From contig CAZTTO010000003.1 of assembly GCA_964616465.1 (NCBI GenBank), positions 62,001 through 126,000 on the forward strand: a stretch of DNA of 64,000 bases, in the 5' to 3' direction. The notes beneath the pieces were generated by a model. The model worked only from the letters and a program-made list of their open reading frames with translations, did not search any database and had not been told where the DNA came from. This document shows positions 25,986-34,817 of this stretch, piece by piece. Source of the DNA: JAFLBI01 sp964616465 (GTDB lineage: Bacteria > Bacteroidota > Bacteroidia > Chitinophagales > Chitinophagaceae). Every line of letters starts with the position of its first letter. Positions within the stretch are counted from its first letter, which is position 1. The position numbers and the translations under genes were made by a program.

Positions 25986-26648
25986 ATGAAAAGAAGAGAT
26001 TCACTCAAAGCCATTGCATTAGGAGCTATTTCTACAGGTCTATTGGTGGAAGCTTGTGCACCTAAGAAGAAAGAGGAAAAAGCAAATGCTGGTAGTGCTG
26101 CCAAAATAGATCGCTTTGCGGAAGAAGCTGCGAATGACGAGCGCTTGCAGAAAGAAACTTTTTTTACTGCGCACGAAATGGCAACCATAACAGTGTTGGT
26201 AGATATTATTATTCCAAAAGATGAAGTGAGTGGCAGTGCAACAGAAGCGGGTGTGCCCGACTTTATTGAGTTCATAGTGAAAGATATGCCCTATCACCAA
26301 ACGCCTATGCGAGGAGGGTTGCGTTGGTTAGATCAGCAATGTTTACGCAAATATGAAAAAGCTTTTGTGGATTGCACAGCACAGCAACAAACAGAAATGA
26401 TAGATGCCATTGCCTATCCGGCAAAAGCAGCTCCTGATATGAAGCAGGGTGTTTCGTTTTTTAACTTAATGCGGAATTTAACCGTCACCGGATTTTACAC
26501 CTCTGAAATGGGCGTGAAAGATTTGGGTTATATGGGCAACAAACCCAATCAGTGGAATGGCGTTCCGAAAGATGTATTGGATCAATATGGATTGACTTAT
26601 ACAGAAAAAGATCTTAAAGATTGTATCAGCTTTAATTCACCCGAATGA
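25986..26648 (+). CDS. Gluconate 2-dehydrogenase subunit 3-like protein with Tat signal
   Basis: 220 residues from ATG 25986. The N-terminus MKRRDSLKAIALGA is a twin-arginine signal followed by a lipobox (LLVEAC), so the complex is likely tethered outside the cytoplasmic membrane. The body matches the gluconate 2-dehydrogenase small-subunit family: TFFTAHEMATITVLVDIIIPKDEVSGSATEAGVPDFIE and GFYTSEMGVKDLGYMGN. Starts 10 bp after the GMC gene; its stop overlaps the next start (ATGA). Confidence 0.88.
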   Translation: MKRRDSLKAIALGAISTGLLVEACAPKKKEEKANAGSAAKIDRFAEEAANDERLQKETFFTAHEMATITVLVDIIIPKDEVSGSATEAGVPDFIEFIVKDMPYHQTPMRGGLRWLDQQCLRKYEKAFVDCTAQQQTEMIDAIAYPAKAAPDMKQGVSFFNLMRNLTVTGFYTSEMGVKDLGYMGNKPNQWNGVPKDVLDQYGLTYTEKDLKDCISFNSPE

Positions 26649-28054
26649 GTAACAGAAGAAAATTTATTAAGCAAGCAGCCATTGCAGCTGCAGGTTGGTA
26701 CATAGTACCAAGAAACGTATTGGGCAAGGGGTATGTTGCGCCTAGTGACCAACTAACCATAGCCGCTATTGGTGCGGGGGGGAAAGGGTATGGCGATATA
26801 CAAGAATTTGCAAAGAGTCCCAACGTGCGCATAGTAGCGCTGTGCGATGTTGATCACGAACAAGCAGCTGCAGCAAGAAAGAAGTTTCCAGAAGCACCTT
26901 TTTACGAGGATTTCCGCATCATGCTAGAGAAGGAAAAAAATAATATTGATGCAGTGAGTGTTTCAACTCCAGATCATACACATGCTGTTGCTACCATTGC
27001 TGCAATGCAATTGGGAAAACATGTGTATGTGCAAAAGCCACTCACGCATAATATATATGAAGCAAGAAAGCTCACAGAAGCAGCTAAACAATACAAAGTG
27101 GTTACTCAAATGGGTAACCAAGGTGGTAGCGGAGAAGGTGTACGTAAAATGCAGGAGTGGTTCAAAGCCGGATTGATAGGAGATGTTCAAAAAGTAGAAG
27201 CTTGGACCAATCGTCCTGTTTGGCCACAAGGACAAGCAACACCCTCTGGCAATCATCCCGTACCAGCACATTTGAATTGGGATTTATGGTTAGGTCCAGC
27301 TAGTGAAACAGCGTATCATCCAGCATACCATCCGTTTAATTGGAGAGGATGGTGGAATTTCGGAACTGGCGCATTAGGAGATATGGCCTGTCATATTATG
27401 GACCCTATTTATCGTATTCTGCCTATCCTTTATCCCAATTCTGTAGAGTGCAGTGTAGCAACTGTTTGGAAGGAAATGTGGAATGATAGTCCTAATCCAG
27501 ATGCTTGTCCGCCAGCCTCCATCATTCACCTCAACTACCCCAGAACCGATGGCAAAGGACAAATAAAAGTTTCATGGTACGATGGTGGTTTGCTACCTCC
27601 TCGACCAGATGAATTGCTTCCCGAAGAGCCAATGGGTAACTGGGATGGTGGCGTTATCTTCCACGGAACAAAGGGTAAAATGATGTGTGGTTGTTATGGT
27701 GAGAAGCCCACCCTACTTCCTTCAACCAGAATGAAAGAAACCCTTCCTAAAGCAACGTTGGATAGGGTTCCAGAAGGACATTATTTGCAGTGGGTGAATG
27801 CGTGTATTGCTGGATATGGAAAAAAGAAACTCAGTTCACCTTTCGAATATGCAGGTCCTTTTACAGAAAGCATTTTAATTGCGAACCTTGCTATTAGAAG
27901 TTATTTACTGAAGAATCCAAACCTTAAAGGTTGGGGCGATAAATACTTGGGCAGAAAGAAATTGTTATGGGATGCTGCTGCAATGAAAGTGACGAATTTT
28001 GATGAAGCCAACCAGTTTGTTCGAAGAGAAGCTAGAACAGGCTGGTCAATATAA
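26645..28054 (+). CDS. Exported Gfo/Idh/MocA-family oxidoreductase
   Basis: 469 residues. Tat-type signal MSNRRKFIKQAAIAAAG, then a Rossmann domain (IAAIGAGGKGYGD), and the family motif YVQKPLTHNIYEARK, with lysine in the catalytic EKP-like position. Large C-terminal domain with GALGDMACHIMDPIYRIL. The exported members of this family usually hold their NAD(P) tightly. Overlaps the previous gene by 4 bp. Confidence 0.92.
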   Translation: MSNRRKFIKQAAIAAAGWYIVPRNVLGKGYVAPSDQLTIAAIGAGGKGYGDIQEFAKSPNVRIVALCDVDHEQAAAARKKFPEAPFYEDFRIMLEKEKNNIDAVSVSTPDHTHAVATIAAMQLGKHVYVQKPLTHNIYEARKLTEAAKQYKVVTQMGNQGGSGEGVRKMQEWFKAGLIGDVQKVEAWTNRPVWPQGQATPSGNHPVPAHLNWDLWLGPASETAYHPAYHPFNWRGWWNFGTGALGDMACHIMDPIYRILPILYPNSVECSVATVWKEMWNDSPNPDACPPASIIHLNYPRTDGKGQIKVSWYDGGLLPPRPDELLPEEPMGNWDGGVIFHGTKGKMMCGCYGEKPTLLPSTRMKETLPKATLDRVPEGHYLQWVNACIAGYGKKKLSSPFEYAGPFTESILIANLAIRSYLLKNPNLKGWGDKYLGRKKLLWDAAAMKVTNFDEANQFVRREARTGWSI

Positions 28055-28060
28055 TATACT

Positions 28061-29242
28061 ATGGAAAGAAAATTAAAGTTGGGAATGATTGGAGGTGGAC
28101 AGGGTGCTTTTATTGGTGCTGTCCATCGTATAGCTGCTCGTATAGATAACGCGTACGAACTGGTGGCAGGTGCTTTTAGCAGTCACGCTGCAAGATCTCT
28201 ACAAAGTGGACTAGAGTTAGGGTTGCCCGAGCACCGAATTTATGGATCTTATCATGAACTCATAAATGGCGAACTCGATTTGCCACCACACGCAAGAATG
28301 GAGGTAGTGAGTATTGTTACACCCAACCATGTTCACTTTCAGCCTGCTGCACTAGCATTAGAAAAAGGATTTCATGTGGTATTAGATAAACCCATGACTT
28401 ATTCTTTGCAAGAAGCCATAGAGCTACAGCAGATTGCACAGAAAAACGGAAAGCTACTTTGTGTAACGCATACTTATACGGGTTACCCAATGATCAAACA
28501 AGCGCGTGCTTTAGTAAAGTCGGGCGAGTTGGGAGCAATTCGTAAAGTGTATGTTGAGTATCCGCAGGGGTGGTTAAGCACAGGCTTAGAGCAAGAAAAT
28601 CAAAAGCAAGCGAGTTGGCGCACCGATCCGTCTAGAAGTGGACTTTCGGGCTGCATGGGCGATATAGGTACACATGCCTTTAACTTGGCTGAATATGTTT
28701 CGGGCGAACAGGTTACTCATGTGAGCGCTCAACTAGAAACCTTTGTGCCGGGCCGAAGATTAGACGATGACGGAGCAGCCTTATTGAAATTCACCAATGG
28801 CGTGAGCGGCGTGCTCATTGCTACACAAATTGCTGCTGGTGAAGAAAACAACCTTCGAATAAGGGTATACGGAGAGAAAGGTGGATTGGAGTGGCAGCAA
28901 CAAGATGCCAATAGTTTATGGGTAAAATGGTTGCATGAGCCTGCCCAACTCTATCGAAGTGGCGCACCATATACCAATTCAATTTCACAGAACAATACAA
29001 GAGTGCCGCCCGGTCACCCCGAAGGATATTTAGAAGCCTTTGCAAATCATTATACCAACTTTGCAAAGCACGTTATTGCAGTTGAATCGGGTCAACAACC
29101 AACACCCGAAGCACTCGATTATCCTTCCATTGAAGAAGGACTTAGGGGCATGGCATTTGTTGAAACTGTTGTTAAAAGCAGCCAAAGTAGCCAAAAGTGG
29201 ACACCCTTTGCATCAATTTCACCTAATTTGCCGCACGAATAG
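28061..29242 (+). CDS. Cytosolic Gfo/Idh/MocA-family oxidoreductase
   Basis: 393 residues without a signal peptide. Rossmann motif LGMIGGGQGAFIGAVHR, then VSIVTPNHVHFQPA, HVVLDKPMTYSLQEA (catalytic lysine) and DIGTHAFNLAEYVSG (histidine). Similar to the preceding gene in fold but clearly different in sequence and place, so the operon has one outside and one inside member. Expected role: reversible oxidation of a sugar carbon. Confidence 0.92.
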   Translation: MERKLKLGMIGGGQGAFIGAVHRIAARIDNAYELVAGAFSSHAARSLQSGLELGLPEHRIYGSYHELINGELDLPPHARMEVVSIVTPNHVHFQPAALALEKGFHVVLDKPMTYSLQEAIELQQIAQKNGKLLCVTHTYTGYPMIKQARALVKSGELGAIRKVYVEYPQGWLSTGLEQENQKQASWRTDPSRSGLSGCMGDIGTHAFNLAEYVSGEQVTHVSAQLETFVPGRRLDDDGAALLKFTNGVSGVLIATQIAAGEENNLRIRVYGEKGGLEWQQQDANSLWVKWLHEPAQLYRSGAPYTNSISQNNTRVPPGHPEGYLEAFANHYTNFAKHVIAVESGQQPTPEALDYPSIEEGLRGMAFVETVVKSSQSSQKWTPFASISPNLPHE

Positions 29243-29250
29243 CAATAACC

Positions 29251-30312
29251 ATGACAACGCTTCAAGGACCTGGACTTTTTTTAGCTCAATTCATGGGCAA
29301 TCAGCCTCCGTTCAACAGCCTAGAATCTATTTGTATGTGGGCTGCAGATCTTGGATTTACAGGTGTGCAAATACCTACTTGGGATCCGCGCTGTATCAAT
29401 TTGCAATTGGCTGCAGAAAGTAAAACTTATGCTGACGAATTAAAAGGCATGGTAGAAAACTGCGGGCTAAAAATTACAGAGCTTTCTACACATTTACAAG
29501 GACAACTGGTTGCGGTGCATCCTGCCTATAATTTATTATTCGATGGATTTGCACCAGAAGAAATCAGGCGCAATCCCAATGCAAGGCAAGAATGGGCTGT
29601 GCAACAGTTGCGCTATGCTGCAAAAGCTTCTCAAAATTTAGGATTGAATGCTTGTGCTACTTTCAGCGGTTCGCTCTTGTGGCACACAGTTTATCCATGG
29701 CCACAGAGAACTCCAGGATTGGTTGATGAGGCATTTACAGAACTTGGTAAACGGTGGAAGCCAATTCTAGATGCATTTGATGAAGCGGGGGTTGATTTGT
29801 GTTATGAAGTCCACGCAGGAGAAGACCTGCACGATGGATTAACCTATGAGATGTTTTTAGATAAGGTTCAGCAACACAAAAGAGCCTGTTTATTGTACGA
29901 TCCATCGCACTTCATTTTACAATGCCTCGATTATCTCAGCTATATAGATCATTACCATGAGCGTATTCGCATGTTCCATGTAAAAGACGCGGAGTTCAGA
30001 CCCAATGGAAAGCAAGGCGTTTATGGGAGTTATCAAGACTGGATCAATAGGCCGGGACGTTTTCGCAGTATTGGAGATGGTCAGGTTGACTTCAGACAAA
30101 TATTCAGCAAACTCGCACAATACAACTACAAAGGATGGGCAGTTTTAGAATGGGAGTGTTGCATAAAGGATCCTGCTACGGGTGCAAAAGAAGGCGCTGA
30201 AAGAATCAAAGATTTTATTATTCCTGTTACAACAAAATCTTTCGATGATTTTGCATCGGGCTCAGATGATACGACAGATATTAATCGAGCAATACTTGGA
30301 CTTCAACCATAA
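29251..30312 (+). CDS. Sugar phosphate isomerase/epimerase (xylose isomerase-like TIM barrel)
   Basis: 353 residues. AP endonuclease 2-type barrel: LGFTGVQIPTWDP, GLKITELSTHLQGQLVAVHP, YEVHAGEDLHDGLTYE (metal glutamate), LYDPSHFILQ and HVKDAEFRPNG (metal aspartate and histidine), AVLEWECCIKDP (glutamate). No signal. In such operons it is the likely 3-keto-sugar isomerase or epimerase. Confidence 0.9.
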   Translation: MTTLQGPGLFLAQFMGNQPPFNSLESICMWAADLGFTGVQIPTWDPRCINLQLAAESKTYADELKGMVENCGLKITELSTHLQGQLVAVHPAYNLLFDGFAPEEIRRNPNARQEWAVQQLRYAAKASQNLGLNACATFSGSLLWHTVYPWPQRTPGLVDEAFTELGKRWKPILDAFDEAGVDLCYEVHAGEDLHDGLTYEMFLDKVQQHKRACLLYDPSHFILQCLDYLSYIDHYHERIRMFHVKDAEFRPNGKQGVYGSYQDWINRPGRFRSIGDGQVDFRQIFSKLAQYNYKGWAVLEWECCIKDPATGAKEGAERIKDFIIPVTTKSFDDFASGSDDTTDINRAILGLQP

Positions 30313-30321
30313 TTTTGAAAT

Positions 30322-30723
30322 ATGAAACGTATGAAATATATCTATTCTTTATCAGTTGCAGCAAGCTTGGTATTGATAGCTTGCGGAGGCAACAGTTCGT
30401 CAACAGAAAAAGCAGCAGAAGTACCAGCAGAAGCTGTGTCTGATATTTCACAGCATCCCGATTATAAACCTGGATTAAACTTAGTGAGTAAATCAGATTG
30501 TTTGACTTGTCACCTTGTTGCTGAAAAAGGCGTTGGACCATCTTATGCAGATGTTGCCAGAAAGTATGATGGTGTAGACACTGCAGTAACCTATTTAGCA
30601 GGAAAAATAATTGCTGGAGGAAGTGGCGTTTGGGGTTCAGTTCCAATGACACCACATCCAGATTTAGCGAAAGAAGATGCAGAGAAAATGGCTCGATATA
30701 TCCTCTTGCTTAAAAACGAATAA
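30322..30723 (+). CDS. Monoheme cytochrome c lipoprotein
   Basis: 133 residues. Lipoprotein signal MKRMKYIYSLSVAASLVLIACGG. Class I heme site CLTCH near residue 58, and a likely axial methionine in SVPMTPHP near residue 110. Small soluble electron acceptor, here tethered; it probably takes electrons from the GMC dehydrogenase encoded upstream. Gap of 9 bp to the isomerase and 1 bp to the DUF1080 gene. Confidence 0.93.
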   Translation: MKRMKYIYSLSVAASLVLIACGGNSSSTEKAAEVPAEAVSDISQHPDYKPGLNLVSKSDCLTCHLVAEKGVGPSYADVARKYDGVDTAVTYLAGKIIAGGSGVWGSVPMTPHPDLAKEDAEKMARYILLLKNE

Positions 30724-30724
30724 T

Positions 30725-31444
30725 ATGCAAAAACGATACAGCTTTCCACTTGTACTTGGCCTATTAGCTCTTATTACTGGCTTCATTAATCATGAAACAC
30801 CCGATTCCCAAAAAGAAAAATGGGTGAGTTTATTCGATGGTAAATCAACCAAGGGCTGGCACAGTTATGGAAAGTCAACCGCAGGAAGCGCATGGAAAGC
30901 ACAAGACGGCACCCTTCACCTCGATCCATCCAATAAAAAAGGTTGGCAAATTGAAGGTGGCGGCGATCTAGTGACCAACGAAGAATTTGAAAACTTTCAT
31001 TTGCAATTAGAGTGGAAAATTGCCCCCAATGGCAACAGCGGAATCATTTTTCTCATTCATGAAGACACAGCTAAATATTCACATACTTGGATGACTGGAT
31101 TAGAAATGCAAGTATTAGATAATGATGGTCACGCTGACGGAAAAATAAAAAAACACAGAGCAGGCGATTTATACGACCTCATTAGCGCAAATCCAGAAAC
31201 AGTAAAAGCACCTGGCGAATGGAATATGGCAGAAATTATTTTGCACGATGGCCATTTAACCTATAAGCTCAATGGAGTAAGCGTGGTTCAAACAACGCTT
31301 TGGAATGATGCTTGGAAGCAATTGGTTGCAGGAAGCAAGTTCAAGAGCATGCCTGGATATGGAACCTATCGCAAAGGAAGAATTGCATTACAAGATCATG
31401 GTGATGCGGTTTGGTATAGAAATATTCGCATCCGTAAATTGTAA
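30725..31444 (+). CDS. DUF1080 protein (3-keto-disaccharide hydrolase family)
   Basis: 239 residues from ATG 30725, with a signal peptide (MQKRYSFPLVLGLLALITGF). The concanavalin-type jelly roll has WVSLFDGKSTKGWHSYG, TNEEFENFHLQLEWKIAPNGNSGIIF and GLEMQVLDNDGHADG, the usual motifs of PF06439. Members cleave glycosidic bonds of 3-keto sugars. Its presence beside a sugar oxidase is the best pointer to the operon's role. Last gene of the operon; tadA follows 2 bp later. Confidence 0.9.
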   Translation: MQKRYSFPLVLGLLALITGFINHETPDSQKEKWVSLFDGKSTKGWHSYGKSTAGSAWKAQDGTLHLDPSNKKGWQIEGGGDLVTNEEFENFHLQLEWKIAPNGNSGIIFLIHEDTAKYSHTWMTGLEMQVLDNDGHADGKIKKHRAGDLYDLISANPETVKAPGEWNMAEIILHDGHLTYKLNGVSVVQTTLWNDAWKQLVAGSKFKSMPGYGTYRKGRIALQDHGDAVWYRNIRIRKL

Positions 31445-31446
31445 TC

Positions 31447-31914
31447 ATGTGGGTGCTCGATGATCAGTTTTTTATGCAACAGGCACTTCGAGAAGCTGAA
31501 AAAGCGTTTGAAGCTGATGAAGTTCCTGTAGGTGCAGTAGTTGTTATGAATAACAAAATCATTGCCCGCGGACACAATCAGGTTGAACAGCTCAACGACT
31601 CAACAGCACATGCAGAAATACTTGCATTAACAGCAGCCTATCAGCATTTAGGAAGTAAGTATTTGCCCGATGCAACTTTGTATGTAACCCTTGAACCTTG
31701 TCTTATGTGTACCGGTGCATTGTACTGGTCAAAGCTCGGTGCTATAGTTTGGGGTGCATCTGATGTAAAAAATGGACATAGAAGTGTAACAGGCAACTAT
31801 TTGAGCCAGGAGGGGAAATTTCCATTTCATCCCAAAACCCAAATAAGAACAGGCGTTATGCAAGAAGAATGTGCAGCCATAATGCAACATTTTTTCCGTC
31901 AAAAGCGTAAATAA
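31447..31914 (+). CDS. tadA: TadA-type nucleoside deaminase
   Basis: 155 residues, the length of tRNA adenosine-34 deaminase, which makes inosine in tRNA-Arg. The zinc site is HAEI (near residue 55) plus PCLMC (near residue 86). EVPVGAVVVMNNKIIARGHN is a typical TadA start. A guanine or cytosine deaminase cannot be excluded outright. Adjoins the sugar operon by 2 bp but is functionally unrelated. Confidence 0.82.
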   Translation: MWVLDDQFFMQQALREAEKAFEADEVPVGAVVVMNNKIIARGHNQVEQLNDSTAHAEILALTAAYQHLGSKYLPDATLYVTLEPCLMCTGALYWSKLGAIVWGASDVKNGHRSVTGNYLSQEGKFPFHPKTQIRTGVMQEECAAIMQHFFRQKRK

Positions 31915-31943
31915 GCTATTGCGAGTTACGAAAAAATGCCCTC

Positions 31944-31979
31944 TTTGTTATAACCCAACTCAAGTACGGCGTATTTTTG
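31944..31979 (+). promoter_or_regulatory. Promoter of superoxide dismutase
   Basis: TTTG at 31944-31947 and TATTTTTG (TAnnTTTG) at 31972-31979, 24 bp apart. The start codon is 34 bases further on. Fits the Bacteroidota -33/-7 pattern, with slightly long spacing. Confidence 0.55.
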
Positions 31980-32013
31980 CAACCCATTATTCACATCAAT
32001 AAATCATCAGTAT

Positions 32014-32619
32014 ATGTCATTTACACTACCCGCGCTTCCTTATGCACACGATGCTTTGGAGCCACACTTCGATACAACTACCATGCAAATTCACCATGGT
32101 AAGCACCACCAAGCTTATGTTGATAATCTCAACAAAGCGATTGCTGATACGCCGCATGCTGGTAAGTCGTTAGAGCAATTGGTTGCTGAAGCAGGTAGTA
32201 TATCACCTGCAGTTCGCAACAACGGCGGTGGTCACTGGAACCATACATTTTTCTGGGAAAGTTTAGCTCCACAAGCAGGCGGAGCGCCAACAGGCGAACT
32301 AGCTGCTGCAATTGATGCTGCTTTTGGATCATTTGACGCTTTCAAAGAAAAATTCGCACAAGCGGGCATGACTCGTTTTGGAAGCGGTTGGGCTTGGCTA
32401 TTAGTAAAAGATGGAAAATTAGAAGTGAGTTCAACTCCTAATCAGGATAATCCATTAATGGATGTTGCCGAAGTAAAAGGCACTCCAATTTTGGGTGTTG
32501 ATGTGTGGGAGCACGCCTATTATTTAAAGTACCAGAACCGCAGAGCTGATTATTTAGCTGCATTTTGGAGTGTAGTTAACTGGAATAAAGTAGCAGAAAG
32601 ATTTACTACTGCTAAGTAA
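32014..32619 (+). CDS. sod: Fe/Mn superoxide dismutase
   Basis: 201 residues. Converts superoxide to peroxide and oxygen. Metal ligands: the histidine in IHHGKHHQAY (near 27), histidine in NNGGGHWNHTFFW (near 75), and aspartate and histidine in GVDVWEHAYY (near 162-166). FGSGWAWL is the usual motif. The sequence does not settle iron against manganese. No signal peptide. Followed by a terminator. Confidence 0.95.
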   Translation: MSFTLPALPYAHDALEPHFDTTTMQIHHGKHHQAYVDNLNKAIADTPHAGKSLEQLVAEAGSISPAVRNNGGGHWNHTFFWESLAPQAGGAPTGELAAAIDAAFGSFDAFKEKFAQAGMTRFGSGWAWLLVKDGKLEVSSTPNQDNPLMDVAEVKGTPILGVDVWEHAYYLKYQNRRADYLAAFWSVVNWNKVAERFTTAK

Positions 32620-32642
32620 TTAGAGCGTAAAAATTTTAATTG

Positions 32643-32675
32643 AAAGCTGTTGTAATTTTTTGCAACAGCTTTTTT
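32643..32675 (+). terminator. Intrinsic terminator after sod
   Basis: AAAGCTGTTG (32643-32652) pairs with CAACAGCTTT (32663-32672), a 10-bp stem with a 10-base loop, followed by a T run. Confidence 0.88.
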
Positions 32676-32719
32676 GTTATTATAGAATCTTGCAATAATT
32701 TGATGCCAAAATGTTAGCT

Positions 32720-33361
32720 ATGAAATTCAGAAAAATCATCTTTGTTATTGCGTTATTGTTTGTTCATTTTGCACAGGCACAAGATAAAAGACTTTCTTAT
32801 TTTGCTGTACAAGCTTTCCCTCTTTCTTTTCACGGTTCGGGAGATTTGAGTGGTGTACATATTGGTGTACAACATGGATCGCCAATACACAAGCGTTGGG
32901 ATGTACAAACTATGCTTACTACAACTATACACAACGGGATACTTGAAGGGGAGAGTCGTATTTTTGGTACAACTTATGATGCTAGTCTCCGCGAGGTGAC
33001 AGCCGGAATTCAATTTGGACAATCAATGGCCTATCGTTTATTAGGAAGATCAGATAACCATAGTTTAGAACTTTCAGCAGGATACTTATTGAGGTATCAA
33101 TCACAAACGGTTTCCCAAAGCGTGTCTAGGTCAATCAGAACCGTAGGAACAGATACGTACACCCAATTTTCATTTAGACACGATGGTCCATTCCCACAAC
33201 TTAATGTGGGTTATCAAGTTCAAATTGCCTACAATTATACTACCACCAAAGGCTGGATGATGGGTACAGTCATTCATTTTCAGAACGACACTTGGGGAGA
33301 TGTTATTACCGGGATTGGGTTAAGGGTTGGTAGAGCCTGGGAGAAAAAGAAGAAAAAGTAA
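32720..33361 (+). CDS. Exported beta-rich protein, possibly outer-membrane barrel
   Basis: 213 residues from ATG 32720, with a signal peptide ending AQAQ. The mature chain has alternating strands (GVHIGVQHGSPIHKRWDVQTML; SLELSAGYLLRYQSQTV; LNVGYQVQIAYNYTT) typical of outer-membrane beta-barrels, though it ends in a polybasic tail (EKKKKK) rather than an aromatic residue. No family recognised. ATG 32711 three codons earlier is an alternative start. Confidence 0.65.
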   Translation: MKFRKIIFVIALLFVHFAQAQDKRLSYFAVQAFPLSFHGSGDLSGVHIGVQHGSPIHKRWDVQTMLTTTIHNGILEGESRIFGTTYDASLREVTAGIQFGQSMAYRLLGRSDNHSLELSAGYLLRYQSQTVSQSVSRSIRTVGTDTYTQFSFRHDGPFPQLNVGYQVQIAYNYTTTKGWMMGTVIHFQNDTWGDVITGIGLRVGRAWEKKKKK

Positions 33362-33403
33362 TGCTAATTGTAAAGTATAATCATTGTTAAACCACCTTTA
33401 TTT

Positions 33404-33832
33404 ATGCTACGACTAGAATTAGATCCATATCAAACATATCCTTATATGCGTATAGGTGCCTGGCTGTTAATTGTTACCTTTTTAGTATCGGGCTGTACGA
33501 ACTTCTACAATGTTATTTATAAGGAAATGTATTTATTTAGAGTTATTTTGGGTGTTTTACAAATAATTGTTTCTGTTGTTTGGTTCTTACAGTTAAAAAG
33601 AGTTTCTCCATTTTTGTATTTTATTGAATTGTGTGGCGATTCTGTACGGTATAGGAATTTGCCTTGGTCAGAGCGCGTCATTAGCAAAAAAGAGATAGAA
33701 GAAATTCAATATGATCAATCGAATCTTATTTTTTTATTGAAAAGCGGCAAGAAAAAGAAGCTTGATGTACATTTTTTAACTGATGAAAACAAGAAGAAAT
33801 TACAAGCATGGTTAGTTGCTAATAAATTTTGA
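33404..33832 (+). CDS. Small membrane protein with PH-like cytosolic domain
   Basis: 142 residues. Two membrane segments at about 16-34 and 43-62, then a soluble C-terminal region (GDSVRYRNLPWSERVISKKEIEEIQYDQSNLIFLLKSGKKKKLDV) that looks like the short bacterial PH-domain fold. Function unknown. Confidence 0.65.
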   Translation: MLRLELDPYQTYPYMRIGAWLLIVTFLVSGCTNFYNVIYKEMYLFRVILGVLQIIVSVVWFLQLKRVSPFLYFIELCGDSVRYRNLPWSERVISKKEIEEIQYDQSNLIFLLKSGKKKKLDVHFLTDENKKKLQAWLVANKF

Positions 33833-34214
33833 GAAACAAAAGTCTTTACTAACTTTTAACGGTACTCTTTATTGCGTAATGATTATTTCATTTGGTTCTA
33901 AGGAAACCGAACAAATTTAGAAAGGACTAAGCGTAAAGCGATTACCTCTTGAGGCAAAATCAGATAGGTTATATCCGACCCTGAAGGGGTCGCACATTTT
34001 TAGCCCAATCTTGTAAACACAGATAGCTAGTTCAATAATCAAAATCAACAGAAACGTCTTTATGTTTAAATGCCAAATTCAATTGACAAAACGTTCTTCT
34101 TGATAACAAATGATTCAATGAATCTTTTTATTATTCATCATTCATCAAAAACACAGGTTCGACTCTGTCATTCCAACTAGAATCACGTAATTTAGAACAT
34201 TAAAATAAACACAC
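33833..34214. other. Gene-free stretch with a hairpin and a tRNA-like fragment
   Basis: About 380 bp without a credible open frame. It includes the hairpin CGACCC-TGAAG-GGGTCG (33976-33992), of a kind often found as dispersed repeats (only one copy seen here), and ACACAGGTTCGACTCTGTCA (34151-34170), which looks like a T arm and acceptor 3' half of a tRNA with one base missing. No matching 5' half was found. Confidence 0.5.
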
Positions 34215-34814
34215 ATGAAAAAGATGGTCGTTGCCATTGCAGCTATTGCATTCATAGCTTGTAAAAGTGAGCAAAAACAAATTATTGTTCTAAGCAAAGG
34301 CGATGCTACAATAAATCAGCAAAAAAAGACAATTGAGGCTAGCAACGGATCTGGACATGAAGAAAAAACCTTTTTGGAAAAAGAGGCTAGTGCAAGCTAC
34401 ACCGTAAAAGGTCCAACAGGCGAAGCCACCGTCACTTTTGATAAAGCAGGCATATACTTGGTAAACGCAAAAGCAGATACGCTATTAGGCGCGCAACAAA
34501 ATTATGTGCAAGCAGAACAAACAGGTGCTGTTATGACGCAAGAAGTACTGAAGCAAAAAATTGACTCACTTGAACAAATGGTAGTAGGAAAAAATATTAG
34601 CGAAGCCAATCGCAATTTTCTCATCTTGCCCAACCAAGCTGCATTTCTTACATCAAACGAAAACGCAATTGTAATTACTCCTTTTCGTCCAATGAAAGCC
34701 ATTACTTCAAAAGACGGTCAAGCACCTGAAGTATATCGTTTTTATAGCATCCGAGAAATTAGAGAAACCATTGAAAAGCTAAAAGCGTTAACTGGTCCAA
34801 CTCCTTCAAAATAA
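34215..34814 (+). CDS. Putative lipoprotein of unknown function
   Basis: 199 residues. Lipoprotein signal MKKMVVAIAAIAFIAC. The remainder is polar, with a probable beta stretch (SYTVKGPTGEATVTFDKAGIYLVNA) and a helical, glutamine-rich part (EVLKQKIDSLEQMVVGKN). No family recognised. The next gene starts 3 bp after it, so they are likely cotranscribed. Confidence 0.65.
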   Translation: MKKMVVAIAAIAFIACKSEQKQIIVLSKGDATINQQKKTIEASNGSGHEEKTFLEKEASASYTVKGPTGEATVTFDKAGIYLVNAKADTLLGAQQNYVQAEQTGAVMTQEVLKQKIDSLEQMVVGKNISEANRNFLILPNQAAFLTSNENAIVITPFRPMKAITSKDGQAPEVYRFYSIREIRETIEKLKALTGPTPSK

Positions 34815-34817
34815 GAA

